Shown here piece by piece: positions 22,798-31,921 of a stretch of DNA of 64,000 nucleotides (positions within the stretch are counted from its first letter, which is position 1; the number at the start of each line of letters is the position of its first letter). The notes under the pieces are model-generated. The model was not told the DNA's origin and did not search any database. It saw nothing but the letters and a program-made list of their open reading frames with translations. Source of the DNA: JBQTKD01 sp052389435. Lineage in GTDB: Bacteria > Actinomycetota > Actinomycetes > Sporichthyales > Sporichthyaceae. The stretch is from contig JBQTIB010000074.1 of the NCBI GenBank assembly GCA_052389435.1, positions 6,451 to 70,450 on the forward strand, read 5' to 3'. The position numbers were made by a program, and so were the translations under genes.

Positions 22798-23661
22798 TCA
22801 GTCCAGGACGATGCCCTGGCGGGGGACGAAGCCGAGGAGGTCGGCGGCGCGGGAGATGTCGGCCCAGCTGTAGCTCGGGCGGTCCTCGCCGCCGGGCCGG
22901 ACGTAGGCCAGTCGCAGGCCGCGGCTCTCGAGTTCGGCGACGAGGTCTGCCGTGCTGCGGGCGACGCCGGAGCCGACGTTCGCGATCTCGTGCGTGCCGG
23001 CGACCCCCGGCACGCCGGTGGCGACGACCAACGCGCGGGCGACCTCGTCCGCGTGCAGGTAGTCCCGGTAGAAGTTGTGCCAGCCCGTCAGCGGCACGGG
23101 CTGCGCCGGGATGGAGCGCGTCAGGCGTTCGCAGAGCGAGGCGTCCATGCCCGGCCCGTACACGTTGAAGATGCGCAGCGTCGTGAACGCCGTGTCCGAG
23201 GTCGGCGCCACCCGGGTCAACGTCTCCTCGGCGGCGAGCTTGGTGCGTCCGTAGACCGAACCCGGAGCGACGTTCTCCTCCTCCTTCGTCGGCGCAAGGG
23301 TCTTCTGGTCGTAGACGGCGGAAGTGGAGGAGAACACGAACCGCTCGACTCCGTGCGCGGCGGCTGCGAGCGCGAGGTCGGCGGTGAAGCGGACGTTGCG
23401 GTCCCAGGCCTCCTCGGCACGATGCTCGCAGCCGCCTCCCGCGAGACCGGCCAGATGGACGATCGCCGTCGGGTGAACGGCCCCGACGAGCCGTTCGAGC
23501 GCGCTCGGATCGGCGCGGAGGTCGGCGGAGAGCACGCGCACGCCCGGCCGCGGCGCCAGCGGACGGGAGTCGACCGCGACGACCTCGACGCACTCGCGGG
23601 CCAACTGCTCGACGACCCGCGCGCCGATCCGCCCGGCTGCGCCGGTCACCAGAATTCTCAT
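22798..23661 (-). CDS. NAD-dependent sugar epimerase/dehydratase
   Basis: The 287-residue extended short-chain dehydrogenase starts MRILVTGAAGRIGARVVEQL, with the Rossmann motif GAAGRIG at residues 7-13. Catalytic SST...YGRTK follows: FSSTSAVYDQ and the Tyr-x3-Lys pair in SVYGRTKLAAEE. NVYGPGM is the usual sugar-binding segment. It should act on a nucleotide sugar such as UDP- or dTDP-hexose; the exact substrate cannot be told. ATG 23661 aligns the start directly on the Rossmann strand. It is the last gene of the leftward polysaccharide set, 67 bp after the priming transferase. Confidence 0.88.
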   Translation of the reverse strand: MRILVTGAAGRIGARVVEQLARECVEVVAVDSRPLAPRPGVRVLSADLRADPSALERLVGAVHPTAIVHLAGLAGGGCEHRAEEAWDRNVRFTADLALAAAAHGVERFVFSSTSAVYDQKTLAPTKEEENVAPGSVYGRTKLAAEETLTRVAPTSDTAFTTLRIFNVYGPGMDASLCERLTRSIPAQPVPLTGWHNFYRDYLHADEVARALVVATGVPGVAGTHEIANVGSGVARSTADLVAELESRGLRLAYVRPGGEDRPSYSWADISRAADLLGFVPRQGIVLD

Positions 23662-23728
23662 CTGGCGTCCTTCGCCGGCTGGGCGAGCATCGACGCGCCA
23701 CCGCACGGCGATTCGCGCGCACACTCCC

Positions 23729-24397
23729 TCACTGGTGCGCCTGCTGTCGGCCGCGATCCTGGGCCGGGATGCGCCCCTCGGCCGCTGCGAGCCGTTCCTG
23801 CTCGGCGAGGGCCTCGAAGGTCGGGTTGACCCCGCCCTCGCCGACGACGTTGCGCGGCATCAGCACGCACAGCACCGTAGCGCCGACGATCCGCAGATCG
23901 AGGTGCCAGGAACGGTTCTCGATGTACCAGAGGTCGTGCTCGATGCGCTGCGGGAGGGTGAAGGTGTTCCGGCCGCGCACCTGCGCCCAACCGGTCAGGC
24001 CCGGCCGGATCGCGAGGCGACCGAGCTGACGGTCGGTGTAGTGCGGAATGTGCTCGGGCAGTGCAGGCCGCGGGCCGATGAACCCCATGTCCCCGCGGGC
24101 GATGTTCACGAACTGCGGGAGCTCGTCGAGGCTGAACAGTCGCAGGATGCTGCCCGTGCGGGTTTTGCGCTCGTAGTCGGGCTGGCCGAGGTAGGCGGGC
24201 GGACGCATCGTGCGGAACTTGACGATGGAGAACTCGCGTCCGTCGATCCCGACGCGCTGCTGCCGGAAGATCACCGGGCGGCCCATGCTCAGGGCGATCG
24301 CAGCCGCGACGACCAGCATGACCGGGGCGGCCAGAACGAGCAGGACACTGGCCACGGTCGCGTCCACGACACGACGGCCCTCGGGTCGGCGCATCAT
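23729..24397 (-). CDS. Polyprenyl-phosphate sugar-1-phosphate transferase (priming enzyme)
   Basis: The 222-residue bacterial sugar transferase (PF02397) has one N-terminal membrane helix (about residues 12-36). The family hallmarks follow: RQQRVGIDGREFSIVKFRTM, LFSLDELPQFVNIARGDMGF, IGPRPALPEH and RPGLTGWAQVRGRN. It moves sugar-1-phosphate from a UDP-sugar to undecaprenyl phosphate, beginning each repeat unit at the inner face of the membrane. It is of the short monotopic type without the four-helix WbaP domain. Two adjacent ATGs (24397, 24394) follow AAAGGGA. It overlaps the glycosyltransferase stop by 4 bp. Confidence 0.93.
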   Translation of the reverse strand: MMRRPEGRRVVDATVASVLLVLAAPVMLVVAAAIALSMGRPVIFRQQRVGIDGREFSIVKFRTMRPPAYLGQPDYERKTRTGSILRLFSLDELPQFVNIARGDMGFIGPRPALPEHIPHYTDRQLGRLAIRPGLTGWAQVRGRNTFTLPQRIEHDLWYIENRSWHLDLRIVGATVLCVLMPRNVVGEGGVNPTFEALAEQERLAAAEGRIPAQDRGRQQAHQ

Positions 24398-25632
24398 CGG
24401 GCTCCCTTTCGGAGGACGCAGGACAGCATTCGCTCGAGGTGATCGAGGCCGACGTCGGCGGTGAACTGCTCTTCGTAGGTCTTGCGCGCGATACGCCCCA
24501 TGCGCTGAAGCTCGAAGGACGGCATGGTCGCCAGCGCGCGAATCGAAAGCGCGGCGAGCTGGACGTCCCCCGGCGGCACCGGCAGACCGGCGCCGGAGTT
24601 GCCGACGAGTGCCGCGACGTCGCCCGGCGCGTGCGCCAGAATCGGCCGACCCGCGGCGAGGACGCCCTGAACCTTGCTGGGCATGGTCGCGCGCAGCAGC
24701 GGAGTGTCCTTGAGGGAGACGATCTGCACGTCGGCGGCCGCGAGGTAGCGGCCGATCTCCGCCTGCGGGACGGGGTCGTGGAAGTGGACGTTGGTCGCGC
24801 GTAGTTGCGCGGCGTGCGCGGCGAGGGCCTCGCGTTCGGTGCCGGAGCCGACGAGGACGACGTTCGCCTGCGGGCACTGGGCGAAGGCGTCGATCAACGG
24901 ACGCAGGCCCTGGACCTCGCCCATGTTCCCCGCGTACATGAACAGGCGCTTGCCGGCGGGCAGGCCGAGCGAAGCGCGGACGCTGTCGCTGGAGGAGACG
25001 TCCGGGTGCAGGTGGGCGTCGTCGATCCAGTTCGGCGTGTAGTGGATCTTCGCCGCGGGGACGCCGCGCTCGATCAGCACGCCGCGCATCGACGGCGAGA
25101 TCACGCCGATGCCCGCCGCCCTGCGGTAGGTCCAGTCGCAGAACCTGTCCAGACCCGTGTGCATGGCCTGGGCCGCGCGGCCCTCGACGAAGCCGCTGTC
25201 GGTGACGCTGTCCGGCCAGAGGTCCTGGATCAGGTGGCAGACCGGGGCGCGGTTCGAGCGACCGGAGAGCAGCGCGGGCAGGACCGCGGTGGCGGGGCCG
25301 TAGTAGGTGAGCCAGACGTCGGGCCTGGGCAGCTTCGCCCGCCCGGCGACGGTGGCCGATCCGGCCCAGCTGAAGTAGTTGGCCATCCGGCGCACCGCGT
25401 TGGCGTCGTGGCTGGCGTAGAGCGGGGCCCGGTGCACGGTCACCCGTTCGCCACGGACGTCCTTGCGGTAGCGCTGCAGCGGGTACCCCTCGTACAGGAC
25501 GCCGTACGGGTAGTTCGGAAAACCCGTCAGGACGTCGACGTCGTGACCCCGCGAGGCCAGACCGTCCGCGATCTGGCCCGCCACGTGGCTGGGCTCTGGC
25601 GGAAACCACTGGGTGACGAATGCAACCCGCAA
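24394..25632 (-). CDS. GT4-family glycosyltransferase (WbuB/WcaI-like)
   Basis: The 412-residue protein starts from TTG 25632, supported by GGGGGGAG 7 bp upstream. The N-terminus LRVAFVTQWFPPEPSHVAG and the segments GFPNYPYG and DLWPDSV are typical of WcaI/WbuB-type transferases, which in other organisms include N-acetyl-L-fucosamine transferases. The C-terminal GT-B half has the nucleotide-sugar site ATMPSKVQGVLAAGRPILAH. Given the CapEFG set nearby, transfer of FucNAc is a plausible but unproven role. It starts a second transcript segment: 178 bp of AT-richer DNA separates it from the methyltransferase, so an extra promoter may lie at 25633-25810. Confidence 0.88.
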   Translation of the reverse strand: MRVAFVTQWFPPEPSHVAGQIADGLASRGHDVDVLTGFPNYPYGVLYEGYPLQRYRKDVRGERVTVHRAPLYASHDANAVRRMANYFSWAGSATVAGRAKLPRPDVWLTYYGPATAVLPALLSGRSNRAPVCHLIQDLWPDSVTDSGFVEGRAAQAMHTGLDRFCDWTYRRAAGIGVISPSMRGVLIERGVPAAKIHYTPNWIDDAHLHPDVSSSDSVRASLGLPAGKRLFMYAGNMGEVQGLRPLIDAFAQCPQANVVLVGSGTEREALAAHAAQLRATNVHFHDPVPQAEIGRYLAAADVQIVSLKDTPLLRATMPSKVQGVLAAGRPILAHAPGDVAALVGNSGAGLPVPPGDVQLAALSIRALATMPSFELQRMGRIARKTYEEQFTADVGLDHLERMLSCVLRKGAR

Positions 25633-25810
25633 AGCGAACTCCCCCCGAAGTTGGCCTAGGTCAAGGCCAGCAGTTCTGGCTTGAAACTAGTTCGGGGGGA
25701 GTCGCCGATAAAGATGATTGCGCCAGCGGGGTTATTCGAATTGTTACCTAGGTCCGTTTTGTCCTTTACCTATTTTCCGGCGACCTCGGGAGCCGGAACT
25801 GCAGGCGCCG

Positions 25811-26866
25811 CTAAACACTCGACTGCCCTGTTGCCAGCACCGCGACGGAGCCGCCGTACCGACGGGGAAGCGGGATGCGATCGTCGACCTTCGCGATGCG
25901 AAGTCCCGTAGCGGGAGTAATCTGATGCTTCGTCAGTTTCATTGCCGCCAGGGCGGCGTAGCGCAGGACCGGGCCGTGGTGGCGCAGTTCGAGGTCCGGG
26001 AATTCACCGGCTAGCGACGCCATTCGCTCGGTGTCGAGTGGACGACAGAATGCATTCGCTTCGCGCTTCCCGATCACGCGAGTCCCGATGCCGTGCAGCG
26101 CCGTCCGCCACGGCTCGACGGCCGCGAGAACGCCACCGGGCGCGAGGACGCGATTGAACTCACTCGCGGCGTAGTGGGCGGTCATGTGGTGCAGGCAGCC
26201 GCCCGAGTACATGACGTCGATGGAGTCGCTCGCGAACGGCAACTGCTCGGCCACGGCGACGACTCCGACGAACCGATCCGCGACGCCGAAGCGCTCTGCG
26301 AGTCGTCGACCGAACTCGACCTCGGAGAGCATCGGGGTGACGAGCAGACCCTGCGCGGCGCCGGCGAGCAGGAACTTGACCGCATGCAGGCCCTTTCCGC
26401 CGAGCTGCAGGACCGAGCGATCGGCAACCGAACCGATGTGTTCCAGGCAGTCGAGCTGTGCGGCCGCGTCGTAGTTGCAGTCGAGCCAGTCCCGGCCGAG
26501 CGGGCCGGACATCGCAGACATCCGCGCGTGCAGCCGCTCGATGGCCTCCTCGTCGCCGGCGGTGCGGTTGTAGAACTCCATCTCGTCGTAGGCCTCGCCC
26601 CACCGCGGGTCGCGCAGGTCCGGCTGCGGCACGTCGGCCGTCAGCACCTCGGGGCCGAGCAGAATCGGGATGCCGTCGACGATCGCGTAGGCAGCGGCGT
26701 CGTCGCTGCGCAGCAGCACGCGGTCGGTGACGCCGAAGGGCGCGCCGAGGCGGGCCTGCAGGCCGCCGACGACCCAGTCCGCCTCGTCGGCGGACACCTC
26801 GCGCAGCGGCAGGTGGGTTTGCGGGCAGCGCAGATCCACGGTCGTACGGTCCTCGATGCTGGTCAT
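25811..26866 (-). CDS. Class I SAM-dependent methyltransferase with N-terminal Trm112-like segment
   Basis: The 351-residue protein starts MTSIEDRTTVDLRCPQTHLP. Its first 70 residues (LRCPQTHLPLREVS ... YAIVDGIPILL) resemble a Trm112-like zinc-ribbon region that has lost most cysteines. The methyltransferase domain follows, with SVLQLGGKGLHAVKFLLAGA as a motif-I equivalent, PFASDSIDVMYSGGCLHHM (motif IV) and RVLAPGGVLAAVEPW (post-motif). It could methylate a sugar or lipid carrier intermediate in the polysaccharide pathway. It overlaps the flippase stop by 4 bp and is the last of the tightly overlapping run beginning at wzc. Confidence 0.82.
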   Translation of the reverse strand: MTSIEDRTTVDLRCPQTHLPLREVSADEADWVVGGLQARLGAPFGVTDRVLLRSDDAAAYAIVDGIPILLGPEVLTADVPQPDLRDPRWGEAYDEMEFYNRTAGDEEAIERLHARMSAMSGPLGRDWLDCNYDAAAQLDCLEHIGSVADRSVLQLGGKGLHAVKFLLAGAAQGLLVTPMLSEVEFGRRLAERFGVADRFVGVVAVAEQLPFASDSIDVMYSGGCLHHMTAHYAASEFNRVLAPGGVLAAVEPWRTALHGIGTRVIGKREANAFCRPLDTERMASLAGEFPDLELRHHGPVLRYAALAAMKLTKHQITPATGLRIAKVDDRIPLPRRYGGSVAVLATGQSSV

Positions 26867-28161
26867 GCCATCCCCCTGGTCGTTCCGATATGGAGCGCCT
26901 CGCCGCGGCGAGGCTGTTCGGGCAGAGTCGACGTGGTGCCGCTCGACCGCAGCGGCTGCCGGGCCGCGGTCAGGCAGGCGCGCCACCAGTGGGCGGCGCC
27001 GAGCAGGGCGAGCACGGCGGCGCCCCAGCAGGAGCCGGCGGCCCCGGCGAGCATTCCCCCGGCGGCGGCGGCCAGCACCTGGGCCACCCCGAGGGCCGCG
27101 GTGCCGCGCAGGATGCCGCGCGCTCCGCTCAGCACCCGCAGGCCGGTCAGGGCGCCGACGGCCAGCGCCGTACCGAGCGCCCAGGCGCCGGCGGGCCACA
27201 GCAGCGTGCGCACTCCCGCCGGCACGTCGCCGAAGACGACGGCGACCGCGGAGCCGAACAGCAGGAACGCGGCCACGGTAGCGACTGCTACCAGAACACC
27301 GAGCGCAGCGCTGACGGCGGCGAGAAAGCGAAGCAGCCCCCGGGTGCCGGCGGCGCGCCGGCGGGCGGCCTCGCCGAGCGTGAACGATCCGGCGGCGGTC
27401 AGGAAGGTGTTCACCGGCGAGAGGATGGCCAACGCGGTGCTGAACAGGCCGAGCGCGACAACGCCCGAGGTCAGCGCGATGACGGCGAGGCTCAGCCGCC
27501 CAGCGCCCTGCCCCACGAGCACCGAACCCGCGAGCGGCAGACCCAGCGAGCGCTGGTCGAGGAGATAGCGAACGCTACCGCGCGCCGGGACGATGCGGCC
27601 CGTCGTCAGGCCGATGACGGCGGCCGCGGCGGCACCCAGGCCCCAGCACAGCAGCGGGGTGGCGGGTCCGGAGTTCGGGTCGAGCAGGACCAGGGCGACG
27701 CCGACGGTGACGACCAGGCACGCCGCGTCGTTTCCGGCCGCCCGCCACGGCCGATCGGCGGCGAAGAACCCGAAACGGCACACGTCCTGCAGGAGCAGTG
27801 CCGGTAGGACGACCGCGCCGGCCAGGAGCAGATCGCCGGTGGTTCCCGCCGCCAGTCCCCCGGCGCCGGCCGCCACGACCGCGAGCGCGACGCCGACCAG
27901 CAGGGCGGCGCCGGCGGCGGCGTCCGTCGCCGCGCGCCGCACCGCACCGGGGGCCGCGGCGTAGCCGAGCAGCAGCGGTTCGCACAGCAGCGCACGGACC
28001 GCCGCCACGGCGAGGACGAGCACGGTGAACGCGAGGGTGAACGCTCCGACCTCGCGGATCTCGAGCGCGCGGATCGCGAGCAGCATCAGGGCGAAGTTCG
28101 AGGCGCCGCAGACGATCTGATCGACCGTCATGGCGACGGCGCCGCGGCGGGCGGTGCTCAC
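26863..28161 (-). CDS. Wzx-type polysaccharide flippase, copy 1
   Basis: The 432-residue integral membrane protein has about twelve hydrophobic segments. The N-terminus AMTVDQIVCGASNFALMLLA matches the VDQ(I/A)VxSAGNF motif at the same place in the two other flippases of the locus (40722 and 46755). Later segments (LGLPLAGSVLVGQGAGRLSL, and ILSPVNTFLTAAGSFTLGE) are also shared with them. Such MATE/MOP-superfamily proteins move lipid-linked oligosaccharide across the membrane. GTG 28161 overlaps the preceding stop as GTGA, and its own stop overlaps the methyltransferase start as ATGA. Confidence 0.85.
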   Translation of the reverse strand: MSTARRGAVAMTVDQIVCGASNFALMLLAIRALEIREVGAFTLAFTVLVLAVAAVRALLCEPLLLGYAAAPGAVRRAATDAAAGAALLVGVALAVVAAGAGGLAAGTTGDLLLAGAVVLPALLLQDVCRFGFFAADRPWRAAGNDAACLVVTVGVALVLLDPNSGPATPLLCWGLGAAAAAVIGLTTGRIVPARGSVRYLLDQRSLGLPLAGSVLVGQGAGRLSLAVIALTSGVVALGLFSTALAILSPVNTFLTAAGSFTLGEAARRRAAGTRGLLRFLAAVSAALGVLVAVATVAAFLLFGSAVAVVFGDVPAGVRTLLWPAGAWALGTALAVGALTGLRVLSGARGILRGTAALGVAQVLAAAAGGMLAGAAGSCWGAAVLALLGAAHWWRACLTAARQPLRSSGTTSTLPEQPRRGEALHIGTTRGMA

Positions 28162-29342
28162 GTGCCCTTCCTCGCCTGCGGGACCGTCGCGAGCCACTCG
28201 CCGAACCGGCGCTCCAGGGTGGTCTTCTCGAACGCGCGCGCCGCCTCGAGGTTGCGGGCGGACTGTGCCTCCCAGGCAACCGGGTCGGCGATCAGGGCGG
28301 CGATCGCGTCGGCGAGCGCCGCAACGTCGTCGCGGCCGACGATGTACTCGGCCTCGAGGAGTTCGGGGATTCCGCCGACGTCCGAGCCCACCGCCGGCAG
28401 CCCACGGGCCATGGCCTCGACCATGGCGCGGGGCAGGCCCTCCACCCGCGAAGGCATGACGAACACCGACGCCGCGTCGAGCAGTGCGTTCAGGTCGACG
28501 CGCTCGGGGATGTTGCCGGCGAACTCGACGCGATGGGCCACGCACGCGTTCCGCGCGTGGGCTTCGAAGTCCGCGCGGCGGCGACCGTCGCCGACCAGGG
28601 TCAGCGAGACGTCGAGGCCGCGCTCGAGCAGCAGGGCGAGGGCGTCGATGAGGACGTCCTGCGCCTTGTAGGTGACCTCCATGGTGCCGACGGAGATCAG
28701 CACCTGGGTGCCCGGACGGTAGGACCGGGGACGATCGAGAATCCCGTCGGGGCCGAGGTGGACATCCGAAATGCCGGCCGTCGGCGTGCCCGGAGCCGGC
28801 GGATAGCTGCGCTGCAACGCCTCGCTCGTGACGTAGCGGGAGGCGGCGGCTCCGCGCACGATCCAGCGGATGTAGGCGGCGGCGATGGGCGCGATCCGCG
28901 CGACCCAGGGCCCGAAGACTCCCGAGCGCGCAACCTCGCCGAGATCGGAGACCACGTCGACGGCGTACCGGCGGCGCAGCAGCCGACACCACGCTGCGGC
29001 GATGGAGGTGACCGGTCCGGGAACGCGCAGCACGATCTGCTCCGCGGTCCTCAGCGGCCCGTAGAGGGCCACCGTCAGTTGCGGAATCGACCGCACGAAC
29101 CGGCGCGGTCCGACGCTGTGCGGCAGCGGCGCGACCTCGATGGGCGAAAGCTTCAGCGATCCGCTGCCGTGACTCCGGTCGACCCGGGCGACCAGCCGAA
29201 GCCGATCGCCCGTCGTGGTGTACGGGGACCACACCACGCCCGCGGTGGCCATGTCGTACGCGGCGGCGTCGCCGTCCTCGTCGGTCCCGAAACGGGAGTC
29301 GGTGAAGACGGATCTGACCGCCGCGGGCGGTGGGGTGCTCAT
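28158..29342 (-). CDS. GT4-family glycosyltransferase, tandem copy B
   Basis: The 394-residue protein is a close relative of the next gene upstream. Both open with RFGTDxDGxxAAxD, contain SRYVT(S/Q)EALQR, and share the donor-site half VSVGTMEVxYKAQDV and VFVMPSRxEGLPRAMVEAMARxLP. This is a standard GT-B fold of family 4 with the E-x7-E-type acceptor region. Sugar specificity is unknown. Start ATG 29342 overlaps the upstream gene by 4 bp and the stop overlaps the flippase start. Confidence 0.87.
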   Translation of the reverse strand: MSTPPPAAVRSVFTDSRFGTDEDGDAAAYDMATAGVVWSPYTTTGDRLRLVARVDRSHGSGSLKLSPIEVAPLPHSVGPRRFVRSIPQLTVALYGPLRTAEQIVLRVPGPVTSIAAAWCRLLRRRYAVDVVSDLGEVARSGVFGPWVARIAPIAAAYIRWIVRGAAASRYVTSEALQRSYPPAPGTPTAGISDVHLGPDGILDRPRSYRPGTQVLISVGTMEVTYKAQDVLIDALALLLERGLDVSLTLVGDGRRRADFEAHARNACVAHRVEFAGNIPERVDLNALLDAASVFVMPSRVEGLPRAMVEAMARGLPAVGSDVGGIPELLEAEYIVGRDDVAALADAIAALIADPVAWEAQSARNLEAARAFEKTTLERRFGEWLATVPQARKGT

Positions 29343-30688
29343 CGTTGGCCGGTACCCGATTCCTCGGCGCTCTCGATCGCCTCGGCTTCGCGCTGATGCG
29401 GGAACGCACCGCCCGCGCCGGCACCGGTCTGCGCGTTCTTGTCGGTCTGCCGCTGCCGGGGCAGCCACACGGCGGGCTCGGGCGCCTCGGCGGGCACGGG
29501 CAGCCGGTCGTGACGGTCGCCGCGAGCGGCCGGGATGCGCACGGCCCAGTCGGTGAAGCGCTCCTGCAGCGCGACCTCGTCGAAGGTCTTGGCAGTCGCG
29601 AGGTTGCGTGCGGACTCCTGCTCCCAGCGCACCGGGTCGTCGAGCAGGCGTGCAATGCCCTGGGCCAGCGCGATCGGGTCGTCCGGCTTGACGACGCAGC
29701 GCCAGTCGAGAAGTTCCGGGATGCCGCCGACGTTGGACGCCACCGACGGCAGCGCGCGGGCCATCGCCTCGACCATGGCCCGCGGCAGGCCCTCCATGCG
29801 GGAGGGCATGACGAAGACCGACGCGGAGTCGAGCCGCTCGATCAGCTCGGCCCGGTCGGCGATGTTGCCGGTGAACACGACGCGGTCGGTCAGCGCAAGG
29901 CGGGCGACCTGGGCCTCGAACTCCGGCCGCATCCGGCCCTGGCCGACGAGCACGACCTCGATGTCGTAGCCGCGGTCGAGGAGCTGCCGCGCGGCGTCGA
30001 GGACGACGTCCTGCGCCTTGTAGTTGACCTCCATCGTGCCGACGGAGATGAGCCTGTGCCGACCCGGCTGCCATGCACGCGGTTCGGCGCGAAGCCCCTC
30101 GACGCCGAGGCAGACGTCGGAGACGCCGACCGTCGGGGTGTCCGGGGCAGGCGGGTACACCCGCTGCAGCGCCTCCTGCGTGACGTACCGCGAGGAGGAG
30201 GCGCCGGAGACGATCCAGCGGATGTGCGCGTCCATGGCCCTGGCGAGCATGGACAGACCGCGACCGAGGGAGCCGGACCGGGCGAGCGCGCCCATGTCGG
30301 CCGCGACGTCGACGCCGTAGCGCAGGCGCCGGCCCCGGCAGATCAGCGCGGCGAGCGAACTGATCGGGCCCGGCACGCGCAGCACGATCTCGCCCGCGCG
30401 GGACAGTTCGCGGTTCAGCGCGACCAGCAGCGCCGGCGTGCGGAGAATGAGCTTGACCAGGCCGATGCAGTGCGGCAGCGAGCCGACCTGCACGGGCCCG
30501 CTCATCGTCAGCGCGCCGCTGCCCGGCTGCGGGTTCACCCGCGCGAGAATCCGCACCGGCTCGCCGGTGCGGGTGTAGTACTTCCAGGCCGCGGGCGCGT
30601 TGGAGGCGTCGAGCGCCGCCGGGTTCCCGTCGGCGTCCGTGCCGAATCGGGCGTCGGTGACGACGCACCGCACTCCTTGCTCAGTCAT
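29339..30688 (-). CDS. GT4-family glycosyltransferase, tandem copy A
   Basis: The 449-residue protein starts MTEQGVRCVVTDARFGTDAD. It has the same two-domain GT-B layout as the following gene, with LISVGTMEVNYKAQDVVLDA and SVFVMPSRMEGLPRAMVEAM in the donor domain. It differs by a hydrophilic C-terminal tail of about 60 residues, rich in Pro, Gln and Ala, that its twin lacks. The pair most likely arose by tandem duplication and may add related sugars to the same repeat unit. The start overlaps the CapG-like gene by 8 bp. Confidence 0.87.
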   Translation of the reverse strand: MTEQGVRCVVTDARFGTDADGNPAALDASNAPAAWKYYTRTGEPVRILARVNPQPGSGALTMSGPVQVGSLPHCIGLVKLILRTPALLVALNRELSRAGEIVLRVPGPISSLAALICRGRRLRYGVDVAADMGALARSGSLGRGLSMLARAMDAHIRWIVSGASSSRYVTQEALQRVYPPAPDTPTVGVSDVCLGVEGLRAEPRAWQPGRHRLISVGTMEVNYKAQDVVLDAARQLLDRGYDIEVVLVGQGRMRPEFEAQVARLALTDRVVFTGNIADRAELIERLDSASVFVMPSRMEGLPRAMVEAMARALPSVASNVGGIPELLDWRCVVKPDDPIALAQGIARLLDDPVRWEQESARNLATAKTFDEVALQERFTDWAVRIPAARGDRHDRLPVPAEAPEPAVWLPRQRQTDKNAQTGAGAGGAFPHQREAEAIESAEESGTGQR

Positions 30689-31853
30689 GCTTTCCCCCGT
30701 GTAGGACGACGTTGCCCGCACCAAGCTGCTGCGGGATCTGGCGCAGTCCCGCCCACCCGGCGTGCCTACGCGCCGTGGAGACGATGAACCGCACAACTCG
30801 ATCGGCAGTGTTGGAGATGGCGTAGTCGGCCGGAAGGGTCCGGGCCGGGTCGTGGTGACGCATCGTCAGGTCGACGGCGATCACGACGTCGCGTGCGTCG
30901 AGCCCGGTCATTACGATGCCGCCCGTGTCGAGGGCTTCGGGCCGCTCGATGGAGTCGCGCAGGGTGATGGCCGGAAAGCCGAGGATGGTGGACTCCTCGG
31001 CGATGGTGCCGGAATCGGACAGCACGCACGCCGCCGAGAGCTGGAGGCGGTTGTAGTCGTGGAAGCCGAACGGCTCGGCGAACTGCACGCCCTCGGGCAA
31101 CGTCGCCGCCGGCAGCGCCTCGAGCCGCTTGCGGGTACGCGGATGGGTGGACACCAGCACGGGCAGACCGAAGCGGGACCGCACCGCGGCCAGGCAGTCG
31201 AGCAGCATCCTCAGGCGTGCCGGGTTGTCGACGTTCTCCTCGCGGTGCGCGCTGACGAGGAAGTAGCCGCGCGCGGTCAGACCGAGGCGCGTCAGGACGT
31301 CGGAGGCCTCGATCTGGTCGCGGTAGGCCTCGAGGACCTCGCGCATGGGCGAGCCGGTCAGCAGGATCCGCCGCGGGTGCAGGCCCTCGGCCAGCAGGTT
31401 GCGCCGCGCGTGCTCGGTGTAGACGAGGTTGAAGTCCGCGACGTGGTCGATGAGGCGACGGTTGGTCTCCTCGGGCACGTTCTCGTCGAAGCAGCGGTTG
31501 CCGGCCTCCATGTGGAACACCGGGATCCGCATGCGCTTGGCCATGATCGCGGCCAGGCAGGAGTTGGTGTCGCCGAGCACGAGGAAGGCGTCGGGCTTCT
31601 CCTCGCGGAGCACCTGTTCGACCTTGATGAGCGTTTCGCCGAGGACCGTGCCGAGCGAACTGGTGTCGACGCCGAGCATGTGGTCGGGGCGGCGTAGGCC
31701 GAGGTCGGAGAAGAAGACCTCGTTGAGGTTGTAGTCGTAGTTCTGGCCCGTGTGGACGAGCACGTGCTCCACGCTCTCCTCGAGCCGCGCGATGACCCGC
31801 GACAGCCGGATGAGCTCCGGACGCGTTCCGACAACCGTTACGACCTTCAGCAT
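30681..31853 (-). CDS. capG: UDP-sugar 2-epimerase, CapG/FnlC type
   Basis: The 390-residue protein starts MLKVVTVVGTRPELIRLSRV behind GGGGGAGGT. The segments HTGQNYDYNLNEVFFSDLGL, LVLGDTNSCLAA, FHMEAGNRCFDENVPEETNR and SDSGTIAEESTILGFPAITL are those of the WecB fold. The RLSRV plus DYNLNEVFF wording is closer to FnlC/CapG than to general WecB. CapG converts UDP-2-acetamido-2,6-dideoxy-L-talose to UDP-N-acetyl-L-fucosamine, the last step of the route begun by the CapE and CapF genes just upstream. General UDP-GlcNAc 2-epimerase is the alternative. Confidence 0.88.
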   Translation of the reverse strand: MLKVVTVVGTRPELIRLSRVIARLEESVEHVLVHTGQNYDYNLNEVFFSDLGLRRPDHMLGVDTSSLGTVLGETLIKVEQVLREEKPDAFLVLGDTNSCLAAIMAKRMRIPVFHMEAGNRCFDENVPEETNRRLIDHVADFNLVYTEHARRNLLAEGLHPRRILLTGSPMREVLEAYRDQIEASDVLTRLGLTARGYFLVSAHREENVDNPARLRMLLDCLAAVRSRFGLPVLVSTHPRTRKRLEALPAATLPEGVQFAEPFGFHDYNRLQLSAACVLSDSGTIAEESTILGFPAITLRDSIERPEALDTGGIVMTGLDARDVVIAVDLTMRHHDPARTLPADYAISNTADRVVRFIVSTARRHAGWAGLRQIPQQLGAGNVVLHGGKHD

Positions 31854-31921
31854 CGGTCGCACCTCCCCCGAGTTCGTCACCAGTCGATCCTTGTGGTGGA
31901 CCCGTTCGGCCCACCAGTCGT

